The position numbers were made by a program, and so were the translations under genes. A stretch of 64,000 nt of DNA from the NCBI RefSeq assembly GCF_003586285.1, contig NZ_QUBR01000002.1, positions 930,001-994,000 on the forward strand. The letters are read 5' to 3'. Source of the stretch: Aeromicrobium endophyticum (GTDB lineage: Bacteria > Actinomycetota > Actinomycetes > Propionibacteriales > Nocardioidaceae). Position 1 is the stretch's first letter. Each line of letters begins with the position of its first letter. The notes beneath the pieces are model-generated. The model had not been told where the DNA came from. It saw nothing but the letters and a program-made list of their open reading frames with translations, and made no database searches. Shown here one piece after another: positions 34,205 to 43,556 of the stretch.

Positions 34205-37200
34205 CTACAGGAAACTGAGTTGACCGGCCGCCGCGCGTGTAATCGTCACGGTGGTTCCTTCTAGGGTGAAGTCGAGGAGCAGGCCGCTGTCGAGCACCGC
34301 TAAGACGCCTGCGTGATCACGCGCAACGATAACCCCAAGAATCGAGCGGTCTTCGGCCACGATCTTGAGCTCATCGCCGTCGTCCGACGCGGCCACGGTC
34401 ACCGATGTCGGGTCGACGTGCTCGTCACCCTCAAGCCGAGACTGAGCGGTGACGGCGCCGGTTGCCATCATCTCGGCCAGCTTGTGTCGGTCTGTGCCCT
34501 GGACGTACTGGAGCAGGTCGAGAACATCGGTCGGGGTCGCTCCGAGATCAGTGCGCCATCCTTGGATGTGCCGGTTGCTCAAGTAGTCGCGTAAGCCTTC
34601 CTCGTCCAGTCCGGCATCTTCAGCGATGCGCCCTAGGTGCTGCGCCAGGGTCCGGGACTTTACGTCTCTGACGAGGAGATCGATCGCGAGAGGGGTGTCG
34701 ACGCCGTATCGCAAGTGGGCAGCGGTGTTAGAGAAGAGCTGCACGGGGCTCAACCGGGACAGCAGGATGTCGTTGGCCTGGACGACGACCAGACCGACGG
34801 TCCACGCCAGGTAGTGCTGGACACCTTCACTGATGACGTCGACCATCTGCTCGAGTCGAAAGGCCGAGTCCTGCACCGCAGTGTTCAGGTGGGTGTTGGC
34901 TAGTTCGGTGAGTGTTCGTCCCGCGATCCAGTCACGAATCACGGCGTCGGTATCGACGTCGATGTCCGCGCCTCTGGGTGACTTTCGGAAGCGCCAGTAC
35001 GTCTTCGCCTCGGGCAGATTCAGCAGCCGGGTGTACACGCCTTGGCTGGTGAGCACGTCGAGAGTTTCCGCGAGCGTTTGCTCATCAAGGCCTCCGAGCT
35101 GTTGCACATGGTCGGCAAGCTCCTCGGCGATCGCCTCGATCACGGCAGCCGAGGCCAAGCTGGTTCCGGCTTGCGCCCAACGTTGACGTGACGCGGGTGG
35201 CGTCTGCTCGTACTCGCCCACGACGAGTTCTGCGAGTGCCATCCACCGGTCCTTGAGGTTTTCGGGAAGCTGGGTGAACGCGAAAAGACGCTTTACAACG
35301 TCACGCCAGGTCCGGGTGCTTGCGAGATCGGGCACGTGGTCCAGGACGTGGAGGATGAACCAGACGTAGTTGACGAAGCCTCCGGCCTCCTTGTCCGGGG
35401 TCAGCTGCAGGATCGCGCCCTGTGTCTGCGCAACCAACGCTTCGGCTTCGGCAAGAGCTTCAAGAGCAGACGGCTTGGCGACGGTCGAGCGGACCTCCAG
35501 CTCGTCGGGGCCAGGGGTGAGCCGGTCGAAGTCGCTGCCGCTCAGCGCCTTCTGCAACGCCAGGACGATCCAGCCTTCGGACTCCTTGCCGGCGCGGCCG
35601 GCGCGGCCGACGGCGTTGAGAAGTTGGGCGGCCGTCATTCGGAACGCGGGGTCCTGGCCGTCGTACTCGGTGGTGGCGATGACAACGGTGCGGACGGGCA
35701 GGTTCACGCCGTCGGTCAGGGTGCTGGTTGCGACGACGGCCTTGATGGTCTCGCTGCGGATCGCGTCTTCGACGGCTTCTTGTACCTCAACCGGCAGCCC
35801 GGCATGGTGGTAGGCCACACCCTTGCGGACCGTGCCGACGAGGGGGTGGTCCTCGCCGAGGCGTGCGGCGAGGGCGTCGGCAAGGCCTTGGGAGCGCGGG
35901 TCTTCATCGAGTTGGTCGGCCATGACCTTCGCTGCATCGCGTGCGGTGGCTCGCTGAGAGACGACCATGAGGAGGCTGCCGGCGCGGAGCAGGAGTGTGG
36001 CGGTCTTGGCGGTTGTCGAGTAGGCGGTGGAGGTGTTGCCGCTCCCGGTGATGCGCTTGTTGTCGGGGCCGAGGACGAGCTGCCCGATGGGGGTTTTCTT
36101 GCTGGTGGCCAGGTGCCGCTCGGTGGCGTTGGTGGGGCGAACCGCTAGGTGGGCCCGTAGGTCGTAGCGGGTCTTGTCCTTAACACCGCGGCGGCTAGCA
36201 GGGGTGTCGGTGCGACTCTCCTCGATTTTGTCGGTGCCCATGAGGACGTGCAACCGTCGTGGCGCTCTCCACTCGTCGGTGAACAACACTTCGGATTGTC
36301 CGGCGGAAGTCCATGCGGCGAGGGATGCGGCGTTGCCCATCACGCCGGAGAGGAGGATGAGTCGTGCGCCGCTGGCGTCGAGCAGGGAAAGCAGTCCTTC
36401 GAGCAGCAGTCCGCGCCCGCCGGTCTCGGCTATGAGGTGGACTTCGTCGATGATGAACAGACTGAACCGGCTCAGGATTTCCTGTGGGTTCTGCCGCAGC
36501 GCGTTCATGAGGCGTTCGGGCGTCATGACCTCGACCTGCGGCAGCTGCCCAGTGCCTTCTTCGTCATCGATGGTGTCGTCGCCGAACAGGACTTTGGCGC
36601 CGAAGCCGTCGGGGAGGTCTGCGCCGATTCGTCGGTCGAGGTAGCGCAGCCGGGATCGGAGTCCTTGTCGCATCTCCCGGCCGAGGCTTCGCAGTGGGGT
36701 GACGTAGCAGACGTCGCGGTCGTCGAGTGCGGTGTGAGCGCAGATGATGAGCTGTGCGAGTAGCGTCTTGCCGGCGCTGGTCGGGACGGATACGAGCAGC
36801 CGGGTGGTGGCGGGGTCGAGGGGGCTGAGGGTCGGGTGGGCGACGAGGGCGCGCTGGGGCGGCCACAGTGTCAAGATGGGCTGTTGGTCGAGAGTGAACG
36901 CCTGCTTGACGGCTGCGGGGAGGTCGGGTGGAAGGACTGCCCAGATGCTGTTGTCGGCGAGCCCGTCGGCGAGGAGGAGCAGATGTCCCGCCACCCAGCG
37001 GGTGTCGAGGTCGCTGAGGCCGACTTCGTCGTTGACGACGAGGCGCAGGTGTCCGCGGGCTGCTTCGAGCGCGTCGGTGCTGCCTTCGCGTAGGTAGTGG
37101 ACGAGGTCGGCGACGCCGCGCAGGAGCCGCTGGGTCGGACCGAACATTGTGCCGTCGAGGCTGTCGAGATCGGTCCCGCGGGTCAGTGCCGTGGCGGAGG

Positions 37201-37714
37201 CTGCCCACGTGCGTAGCCGCCGGTTGAGGGTGGCCATGTCGAGGCCGAGGAACAGGATTCCGGCTTGAAGTGCAACGTCTGCGCTGTCGGTGAACTCGGC
37301 TGCTTCGTTCACGATGTCGCGCATCTTGCGGTGGATGGCGCCGGCGTTGGGGCTCTCGTCGGCGCGGTGGTAGCCGACCTGGGCGGCGAACGCGGTGGCG
37401 AGTCGCTCTCGGTCGGTTTCGGCTGGGTCTTCGAGGAGGAGATCGAGGACGTGGGCGCTAACGGCGAATGCGCGACGACGCTGTTCGAGCGGGTACCGGA
37501 ACCCTTCGGCGGTGGAGGCAATTCCGTGCAGGTACCAGGCGGTGCGTCGCAGCGGTGTGAGGTCGGCGCGGAAGCCGCTGTTGGTGAGGCCGCGAACGAG
37601 TTCGATCTCGAGTTCGGCGATGAGGTCGGTGAGCTCGGCGACGGTGGGGAGCCCAGTGAGCTGGTCCTCGCCGAAGGCGGCGTTGAGGTGCTCGGCGGCT
37701 AGAGCGCGGTCCAC
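34205..37714 (-). CDS. Ski2-like superfamily 2 helicase (Hachiman HamB-like)
   Basis: 1169 residues. About 300 helical residues precede the motor. Walker A is PTSAGKT (311-317), motif II is IIDEVHLI (DEVH 423-426), motif III is SGVMGNA, motif V is TSTLTDGVNLPV, and motif VI is QLLNAVGRAGRAG. The order and the large C-terminal helical part fit Ski2-like helicases. The upstream nuclease-fold gene overlaps by 16 bp, giving the nuclease plus helicase pair of Hachiman-type defence. Family-level identity to HamB is inferred. Confidence 0.75.
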   Translation of the reverse strand: MDRALAAEHLNAAFGEDQLTGLPTVAELTDLIAELEIELVRGLTNSGFRADLTPLRRTAWYLHGIASTAEGFRYPLEQRRRAFAVSAHVLDLLLEDPAETDRERLATAFAAQVGYHRADESPNAGAIHRKMRDIVNEAAEFTDSADVALQAGILFLGLDMATLNRRLRTWAASATALTRGTDLDSLDGTMFGPTQRLLRGVADLVHYLREGSTDALEAARGHLRLVVNDEVGLSDLDTRWVAGHLLLLADGLADNSIWAVLPPDLPAAVKQAFTLDQQPILTLWPPQRALVAHPTLSPLDPATTRLLVSVPTSAGKTLLAQLIICAHTALDDRDVCYVTPLRSLGREMRQGLRSRLRYLDRRIGADLPDGFGAKVLFGDDTIDDEEGTGQLPQVEVMTPERLMNALRQNPQEILSRFSLFIIDEVHLIAETGGRGLLLEGLLSLLDASGARLILLSGVMGNAASLAAWTSAGQSEVLFTDEWRAPRRLHVLMGTDKIEESRTDTPASRRGVKDKTRYDLRAHLAVRPTNATERHLATSKKTPIGQLVLGPDNKRITGSGNTSTAYSTTAKTATLLLRAGSLLMVVSQRATARDAAKVMADQLDEDPRSQGLADALAARLGEDHPLVGTVRKGVAYHHAGLPVEVQEAVEDAIRSETIKAVVATSTLTDGVNLPVRTVVIATTEYDGQDPAFRMTAAQLLNAVGRAGRAGKESEGWIVLALQKALSGSDFDRLTPGPDELEVRSTVAKPSALEALAEAEALVAQTQGAILQLTPDKEAGGFVNYVWFILHVLDHVPDLASTRTWRDVVKRLFAFTQLPENLKDRWMALAELVVGEYEQTPPASRQRWAQAGTSLASAAVIEAIAEELADHVQQLGGLDEQTLAETLDVLTSQGVYTRLLNLPEAKTYWRFRKSPRGADIDVDTDAVIRDWIAGRTLTELANTHLNTAVQDSAFRLEQMVDVISEGVQHYLAWTVGLVVVQANDILLSRLSPVQLFSNTAAHLRYGVDTPLAIDLLVRDVKSRTLAQHLGRIAEDAGLDEEGLRDYLSNRHIQGWRTDLGATPTDVLDLLQYVQGTDRHKLAEMMATGAVTAQSRLEGDEHVDPTSVTVAASDDGDELKIVAEDRSILGVIVARDHAGVLAVLDSGLLLDFTLEGTTVTITRAAAGQLSFL

Positions 37715-38622
37715 GCGTACCTCCGCACTGTCTTAGCGAGCTCGTCGTAGCAGCCGATGCTGGTGGCGAGGCCGCGCAGTTGGCCGGGTTTGTCGAGGAG
37801 CGGCAGCTTCTTGCTCATCTTCTTGAACGGCTTGTCGGGCAGCGGCTGGTGGGTCGCGAGCGTCACTCCGGCGCCGACAAGCTCGTCGCCTTGAGTCCAC
37901 GCGGCGGGGACCTCGGCTATGAACGCGAGCGTCTCGTCGTCGTAGGAACCTGGCGTGAATGTGCCGACGATCTTGGCGACGTACCGTTGGCCGTTGTCCG
38001 CGATCTGCTTGTACGCCTTGCTGAGGCTGGTCGATAGCGGCCCGGTCCCTGTGTTCTTCTTGCTTTCCCACAGCCGGAACCGCAGCGCGCCAGCGGCGTT
38101 CTCGTAGATGGAGAACCCGTCGGCGCCGGCGTCGGTGACGTCGCCCTTAGGGTCGGGTTGGACGCGGACGGCCGTCTTGTCCTTGGTGAGAAGGTGCCAG
38201 AGCCACTCGCCGACGTGGCCGTGGAGGTGGTCCTTGCTCTTCGGCGCGGCCGGCAGCCCGAAGACCGGCTCGATGAACGAGGCGATGGTCTTGTCGTGTG
38301 TTGGCGGGATCTTGGTCCCTGCGAGAGTGTGTCCGCGCCACGTGTCATACAGGGGGGTGGCGGGGCCGAAGCGGACCTGCATCATCGTGTCGATGAGCAC
38401 CCAGGCGAGCGCGCCCGCCTCCTCGGGGGTGAGGTTGGCGGCAATGTGCGAGCTCCACTCGCATTTGCTTGCCTTGGAGGCGCCGTCGTGGAAGGTCACC
38501 GGGAGGTAGTCGTGGATGCTCAGCCGCTGGTGGGTTCGGGCGTACTCTTCGGACTGCGCGGCCGTCAGCGCAGCGAGAGCGGTTGCCGCCTGGCCCTTGG
38601 CGGGCGCCTTGGCTTTCGTCAT
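37699..38622 (-). CDS. PD-(D/E)XK nuclease-fold protein (Hachiman HamA-like)
   Basis: 307 residues. The conserved core is HLHGHVGEWLWHLL, GADGFSIY (Asp168) and RFRLWESKKNTG (Glu186-x-Lys188), a D...ExK nuclease triad followed by the helix AYKQIADNGQRYV. DUF1837/HamA proteins have this layout and act as the effector with a Ski2-like helicase. It is translated with the helicase gene (16-bp overlap). It may be a divergent HamA or an unnamed relative. Confidence 0.65.
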   Translation of the reverse strand: MTKAKAPAKGQAATALAALTAAQSEEYARTHQRLSIHDYLPVTFHDGASKASKCEWSSHIAANLTPEEAGALAWVLIDTMMQVRFGPATPLYDTWRGHTLAGTKIPPTHDKTIASFIEPVFGLPAAPKSKDHLHGHVGEWLWHLLTKDKTAVRVQPDPKGDVTDAGADGFSIYENAAGALRFRLWESKKNTGTGPLSTSLSKAYKQIADNGQRYVAKIVGTFTPGSYDDETLAFIAEVPAAWTQGDELVGAGVTLATHQPLPDKPFKKMSKKLPLLDKPGQLRGLATSIGCYDELAKTVRRYAWTAL

Positions 38623-38873
38623 TGTTGCTCCTGGTACGTGCGCGATGTCGGCAGCACGAGGACACCCTCTGACTCATGCTGCTCGGCTAGACCGACAGCT
38701 CCACTATCCCGCAACGAAGGGGCAGTCGTGGTTGAACGACGTTGTCTTGCAATGCGTTTGCTCAAAGGAAACTGCATGGCGATGGGGTCCCGGAGCGGTT
38801 CGTAGCTGACGTCGATACTCGGCCCTACCTCGTATGCCCTCGGTTGTTCCCTGAGCGTGGTGGGATAGGGAAG
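38623..38873. promoter_or_regulatory. Divergent intergenic region of two nuclease-fold genes
   Basis: About 250 bp between the HamA-like gene and the rightward nuclease-fold gene. Expected to hold two promoters. I see no clear operator repeat. A GGGAAG-type SD lies just before 38874. Confidence 0.4.
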
Positions 38874-40052
38874 ATGACAATCTTCTCAGCAGTGAATCGC
38901 ACGGATCCTTCCCCGGCGTCGCACGGGGACAGCCATGCGCAGTTCCTCGACCGCGTCTCCGGGCCGTACTGGGATCAGGTTCGTGCCCTAATCGAGGACT
39001 GGTTCTCTCGGCTCTGCCCCGACGCACAAGCCGACGTTCGGGGACGTCTGCGGTCCAAGGATGACCGGCAGTCCAAGGGGGCGTTCTTCGAGCTATACGT
39101 ACACGAATGCCTGCTTCGGATGGGCTACGCCGTGACCTGCCACCCGGAACTCGAAGGGACGAGTCGGCGACCGGACTTCCTTGCCGAAAAGGACGGGCGG
39201 TCGATCTATGTCGAAGCACGATCAGCCTCATCCAGCGACGTCGCGGTCGGCAAGTCTGCCCGGGTGAACGCGGTCTACGAATCGCTCGACAAGATGGACA
39301 GCCCGAACTTCTTCCTCTGGATCGACGTCCTCAAGCAAGGCGAGGCTCCGCTACGCGCAAGGCCCCTGCGAAGCCAATTGGAGAGGTGGCTCACGGGGTT
39401 GGACCCCGACCAACACACACTCGCCGAGGGCAAGCGTCGCGACGACCTTCCCGGCTACGTCCATGAGGACGCAGGCTGGAAGATCGGCTTCCGGGCCGTG
39501 CCGAGATCACCCGAGGCACGTGGCAGGAAGGGCGCACGTCCGCTCGGCATCTTCGGAGGCGGCGAAGCCCACTGGGTCCAGGACGAGGACGGCATCCGGG
39601 GCGCTTTGACTGACAAGGGCTCGGCCTACGGTTCCCTCAACGCGCCATTCGTCGTTGCTGTCGCCTCAAGCAGCATCTCTCTCGACGACCACGACATGCT
39701 CAACGCCCTGTACGGCTCAGAGGTCGTGGAGTTCCGCACCCACGCCGACGGCACGGAGGAGACCGCCACGGCCCGACAGCCCGACGGCTACTGGTACAGG
39801 GGTGACCGCTGGGACCACCGCGGCGTTTCGGCCGTTCTAATGGTCAAGAACCTCCACCCCGCCTTCGTGGGCACGCAGCAGCACACGATCTGGGAGCACC
39901 CCGATCCGGAATTCGCTGTGGACGGGTTCCCGATCTGGAGGCGATCCATCGTTGAGGACGGACGCATGACGTTCGTCGACCCCGAGCGACCGCAGGCCGA
40001 GTGGTTCAATCTGGGAGACCCGTGGCCGGTCGGTGAGCCCTTCCCGAAGTAG
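38874..40052 (+). CDS. Restriction-endonuclease-like fold protein, function unknown
   Basis: 392 residues from the ATG at 38874, chosen for its SD and because upstream residues are unlike protein. Residues about 65-115 (KGAFFELYVHECLLRMGYAV, then RRPDFLAEKDGRSIYVEARS) give E, PD and E-x-R positions of a PD-(D/E)XK fold with Arg in place of the usual Lys. The C-terminal 250 residues are unrecognised. Island position suggests a defence role, but no system name fits. Confidence 0.65.
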   Translation: MTIFSAVNRTDPSPASHGDSHAQFLDRVSGPYWDQVRALIEDWFSRLCPDAQADVRGRLRSKDDRQSKGAFFELYVHECLLRMGYAVTCHPELEGTSRRPDFLAEKDGRSIYVEARSASSSDVAVGKSARVNAVYESLDKMDSPNFFLWIDVLKQGEAPLRARPLRSQLERWLTGLDPDQHTLAEGKRRDDLPGYVHEDAGWKIGFRAVPRSPEARGRKGARPLGIFGGGEAHWVQDEDGIRGALTDKGSAYGSLNAPFVVAVASSSISLDDHDMLNALYGSEVVEFRTHADGTEETATARQPDGYWYRGDRWDHRGVSAVLMVKNLHPAFVGTQQHTIWEHPDPEFAVDGFPIWRRSIVEDGRMTFVDPERPQAEWFNLGDPWPVGEPFPK

Positions 40053-40175
40053 CTACCCACCGAGCGCCAGACGATTCGGGCTCGCCGGCGTCTAGGGACG
40101 TCGCCACCATGTCTTCCTATCGCAACTCGCAGGCCCCTGTACGCGATGCCGAATCGAGGCACCTGAGGTTCTGCC

Positions 40176-40700
40176 TCAGCGAGTTTGCGCGACCCAAGCA
40201 GCGTGCTCCGGGGCAACCGACCGGCCGCGCTGGACGAGGCCCCGAAGGATCCCCACCCGGGTGCGGCCCTCGATGACCTGGAGCCCATTCCCAGCCGGGT
40301 ACAGCGCCGCGCGGTCGATCAGGAGCGGCCGTCGCATCCACGTCCCATGAGAATCCCAGTACGCAGGGATTCCCAGATGCTTGCGGGACTCCAATCGGTG
40401 CTCGGCGTTCTCTGCGTTTTCGTCTAGCAGGTCGCCGTCCGAAGGGCCGGTCGGCATCGTCAAAAACGCCTCTGACGGAATGAGTTCGTCGTGCCACTCG
40501 ATGGAGGTCAGGTCCACGTGACCATAGTCGGCCTGGAAGGAACTCCATCCGGCGAACCAGTAAAGCCACTGCTCGACCACGTCCTCGGGCCAACCGAGGG
40601 CACCAATGCGCTCATCCGCAAGGAAACCGGCCATTCCGCCACCGCCGAATCCTCGACACCGCTCCGACAGATCCTCGAAGTCGCCCAGATGGACCGCCAT
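40176..40700 (-). CDS. Hypothetical protein coupled to DUF4238 gene
   Basis: 174 residues from the ATG at 40700, chosen because it overlaps the upstream stop as TGATG. No family recognised. It is acidic, with a Trp-rich patch (QWLYWFAGWSSFQADYG) and a C-terminal stretch (LLIDRAALYPAGNGLQVIEG, then RTRVGILRGLVQRG) resembling ParB/Srx-type loops. Probably works with the DUF4238 protein. Confidence 0.55.
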   Translation of the reverse strand: MAVHLGDFEDLSERCRGFGGGGMAGFLADERIGALGWPEDVVEQWLYWFAGWSSFQADYGHVDLTSIEWHDELIPSEAFLTMPTGPSDGDLLDENAENAEHRLESRKHLGIPAYWDSHGTWMRRPLLIDRAALYPAGNGLQVIEGRTRVGILRGLVQRGRSVAPEHAAWVAQTR

Positions 40701-41869
40701 CAGGCGTGCTCCCACATCGCCGGCGCGTCCACGTGCAGCCCCTGTTCGCAAAGAGCAACGTCTGGACCTACAGAGAACCCGTCAGACTGCTCGACACAGC
40801 AACCCGGCGGTTCGACGTACCGGCCGCGTGGAGTCCACTGCGAGCACCGCATTCGCATCTGCGTCCGGCGACCGAACTTCTTCGTCTTCGGCAGCCGGTC
40901 CTTCTGTTCCGGTGAGGCAAAGATCCACCGCTCTCGGCCCTGCTCGATCGCGTGCCGCACGAGACCACGCTCCTTCGGAGTCGCCAGCCGGATGACCGCC
41001 TTCTCCCCCGACGGCTCATTCGTCAACGCAATAACTCGGTGTGGGTTCACCGGCCACAAGATGTGCGGCGCCGCCAACAGGGACGGGCCCTTGTTCTTAC
41101 GGAACGGCACCAACACCGGGGCATCGCACGTCCAGAACCTGCCCTCGGGGTCGTCCCAGACCTCGATGGACCTGGTCGTCATCACGTCGGCCGCCTCCCA
41201 CATGCTCGTGAATAGCAACTCCGTGTGGATGCCGGCAAGCCGGAACGGGTTCAGGGGGTCCTTGATGGACTTGAACTCCTCAGGGTTCTGCGCGACAAGC
41301 CACGCGTCGTGCTGTAGGCGCAGCCGGCGCTGCTGCGCAGTCCGCATTCGCTGGACCGCGATTGTCACGCCGAGACCGATGAGGTCATCGAACTCCAGAT
41401 CCTCAGGGTCCGTGAGCCGCTCGAACAGCGATTGGATGCGGCCGAGTTCCGTATCGACAACACCGAACATAGCCTCGACCCGGTTGTGCGCTTCCCCGTC
41501 CGGGCCGATGACCCGGTAGAAGTTCTCCTCCACACACACGTCGTTCACCGAGAAAGCCCGCGCCTCTCCGGTCACGGTATCCAGGTTCCAGATGCGCCGG
41601 TTCTGCTTACCGAATCCCCAACGCTTCAAGTACGTCCGCGGGACGTAATGGTGCCGGCGGCTCTTCGGATCAGGTTGCTGCTGCGTCGCGAGCAGACGGT
41701 CCATGTACTCCCGCGACCTGCCTCCGAGAGATTTCCCGCCACCGGTCATCGGGATCTGCCCCCACGGGTTGCGGTGCTGGGAAACGATCTCCCAGCCAGT
41801 GGGGTCGAACCCGTCCAGCTGACCCTCAAACTTCCGCAGTTCCGCTTCTAGGTCGGGGCTGTCCGGCAC
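40700..41869 (-). CDS. DUF4238-family protein
   Basis: 389 residues. The DUF4238 signature HHYVPRTYLKRWG is at about residues 73-85, followed by a WNLDTVTGEARAFSVNDVCV strand region, a long helical middle, and LVPFRKNKGPSLLAAPHIL. DUF4238 proteins are found in defence islands and mobile DNA; activity unknown. It forms a two-gene unit with the next gene downstream. Confidence 0.78.
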   Translation of the reverse strand: MPDSPDLEAELRKFEGQLDGFDPTGWEIVSQHRNPWGQIPMTGGGKSLGGRSREYMDRLLATQQQPDPKSRRHHYVPRTYLKRWGFGKQNRRIWNLDTVTGEARAFSVNDVCVEENFYRVIGPDGEAHNRVEAMFGVVDTELGRIQSLFERLTDPEDLEFDDLIGLGVTIAVQRMRTAQQRRLRLQHDAWLVAQNPEEFKSIKDPLNPFRLAGIHTELLFTSMWEAADVMTTRSIEVWDDPEGRFWTCDAPVLVPFRKNKGPSLLAAPHILWPVNPHRVIALTNEPSGEKAVIRLATPKERGLVRHAIEQGRERWIFASPEQKDRLPKTKKFGRRTQMRMRCSQWTPRGRYVEPPGCCVEQSDGFSVGPDVALCEQGLHVDAPAMWEHA

Positions 41870-42230
41870 ACCAATACTGTAGGTCGGATCACCGACTCAG
41901 CTCTGGACACCCAATAGGATCTGGCCGCGAGTCGTGTACGCACCTACTAAGTAATAGCGCGGCAGGCTCAAACGAAACTTCCTCGACCAACCTTGAGTTT
42001 CCGGGGAACTGCGTCGCAGCACGACGTGACAGAGGAAACCGTGAAGCACGGTGTCACCGATGTGTCGCCAGCACAGCGATGCACGGAGTTTCCGCAGGTC
42101 AGCACGGGTAAGGCGGTCACTACTACGACATCTGACCGGACCCAGCGACGTGGTCAGCTCAGGACGAGGCACGAGCCCACCGTCTCCTGAACCGATCACG
42201 CGCTGACGTACCGCAAGCGACGTCGTCACC
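41870..42230. other. Non-coding right edge of the accessory region
   Basis: No supported gene. A minus-strand open frame at 41897-42229 lacks a plausible fold or RBS. Probably the right boundary zone of the island. Confidence 0.3.
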
Positions 42231-42264
42231 AGGACGCCCCCGATCGACTGATCGGGGGCGTCCT
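42231..42264. terminator. Strong symmetrical terminator
   Basis: AGGACGCCCCCGATC (42231-42245) pairs perfectly with GATCGGGGGCGTCCT (42250-42264) around a 4-base loop. T-richness is low on both sides. It separates the island from the DUF2231/two-component block. Confidence 0.75.
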
Positions 42265-42288
42265 TCTGCGTACTCCTGGGGGCGTCCG

Positions 42289-42305
42289 GTCAGGTTCTAG
42301 TCAGG
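42289..42305 (+). promoter_or_regulatory. TCAGGT direct-repeat box before DUF2231 gene
   Basis: GTCAGG-TTCTA-GTCAGG, two copies 11 bp apart, the helical-turn spacing typical of OmpR/PhoB-family regulator sites. Related boxes precede three other genes nearby. Confidence 0.55.
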
Positions 42306-42382
42306 CGCGGCGAACGAGGCTCTTGCTGCACGCCGGCGGATGAACCGGCTACCTCGACGAACTCCTCACGGAAGGCACCCCG

Positions 42383-42865
42383 ATGCCGAACGACTTCTAC
42401 GGACTCCCTCTCCACCCGCTGATCGTCCACGCGACCGTGGTGATGATCCCGCTCGCTGCTCTCACGGTGCTGCTGTCGGCTCTCTGGCCCCTGTTCCGCG
42501 CATGGGCCGGTCCCCTGCCGGTCGGCATCAGCCTGATCGGCCTGGTCCTCGTCCCCTTGTCGACGTCGACGGGCGAGACGCTCGAGAAGCACGTGGCTCC
42601 CTCCGCGCTGCTCGAGAAGCACACACAGCTCGCTGACGGCCTGCTGCCGTGGATGATCGGGCTGTTCGCCGTCTCCGTCATCGGGTACGCGATCCACTGG
42701 CGCTCTCAGCACGGCCACTCGATGCAGAAGGCGGTCACCGTCGTCGTGGCGGTGCTCGCCGTCGTCGCGGTGGTCGGGACGACCGTCCAGGTCGCTCGCA
42801 TCGGGCACAGCGGGGCGAAGGCCGCGTGGGACGACACCGACATGAGCTCCGTCACCCGGCCATGA
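42383..42865 (+). CDS. DUF2231 membrane protein
   Basis: 160 residues with four membrane helices. The DUF2231 start GLPLHPLIVHATVVMIPLAA is clear, as is the conserved STSTGETLEKHV loop. Family members are often linked to redox or haem proteins; here it sits directly upstream of a two-component system and may be a sensor accessory. It ends 19 bp before the regulator start. Confidence 0.85.
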   Translation: MPNDFYGLPLHPLIVHATVVMIPLAALTVLLSALWPLFRAWAGPLPVGISLIGLVLVPLSTSTGETLEKHVAPSALLEKHTQLADGLLPWMIGLFAVSVIGYAIHWRSQHGHSMQKAVTVVVAVLAVVAVVGTTVQVARIGHSGAKAAWDDTDMSSVTRP

Positions 42866-42884
42866 GGCCCCCGCAGGGTGCACG

Positions 42885-43556
42885 ATGGGTCCCGTGACCC
42901 GCGTCGGCATCTGTGAGGACGATCCCGCCGTCCGACGTGTGCTCACCGAGGCCCTCAAGCTCCACGGTCACGAGGTGGTCATCGCGCGCAACGGCCACGA
43001 GGCGATCACCAACCTCGGAACGGCGTCCGAGGTGGAGGTGCTGATCATCGACATCGGGCTTCCCGACGCCGACGGTCGCGATGTCTGCCAGGCACTTCGA
43101 GCCGGCGGCCAGCAGGCGCCCGTACTCTTCCTCACCGCCCTCGATGCCGTGCACGACCGGGTCGCCGGCTTCAACGCCGGCGGTGACGACTACGTCGCCA
43201 AGCCGTTCGCGATCGCCGAGATCCTGGTCCGCATCGAGGCACTCGCCCGTCGTCGTCGGCCGCTGCCGCAGACCGGCAGAGGCCTGGAGCTCGACCCGTC
43301 GCGCTACGCGGTACGCCACGGCCAGCGCGAGGAACGCCTGACGCCGACCGAGTTCCGCTTCCTCGCATCACTGGCCGCGCAGCCGGGTGTCGTCGTCCGC
43401 CGGCGGGCCGCAGTGGCTGCGGCCTGGCCCGACGGCGCGATGGTCAACGAGAACACCATCGACTCGTACGTCCGGCGCCTGCGGGTCAAGCTCGCAGCCA
43501 TCGAGTCCCCGCTTGCCCTGGAGACGGTGCGCGGTGTCGGGTTCGTCCTGCAATGA
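42885..43556 (+). CDS. OmpR-family response regulator
   Basis: 223 residues (an in-frame GTG at 42894 is possible). Receiver: GICEDDPAVR, phospho-Asp in VLIIDIGLPDADG, LFLTALD and YVAKPF. The winged helix has LTPTEFRFLASLAAQPG and ENTIDSYVRRLRVKL. Its stop overlaps the kinase start (ATGA). The TCAGGT boxes nearby are candidate targets. Confidence 0.95.
   Translation: MGPVTRVGICEDDPAVRRVLTEALKLHGHEVVIARNGHEAITNLGTASEVEVLIIDIGLPDADGRDVCQALRAGGQQAPVLFLTALDAVHDRVAGFNAGGDDYVAKPFAIAEILVRIEALARRRRPLPQTGRGLELDPSRYAVRHGQREERLTPTEFRFLASLAAQPGVVVRRRAAVAAAWPDGAMVNENTIDSYVRRLRVKLAAIESPLALETVRGVGFVLQ

Noticed and set aside
41897..42229. Minus-strand open frame of 110 codons at the right island edge
   Set aside because: No SD, no recognisable fold, and low similarity to coding style of neighbours; left as non-coding.
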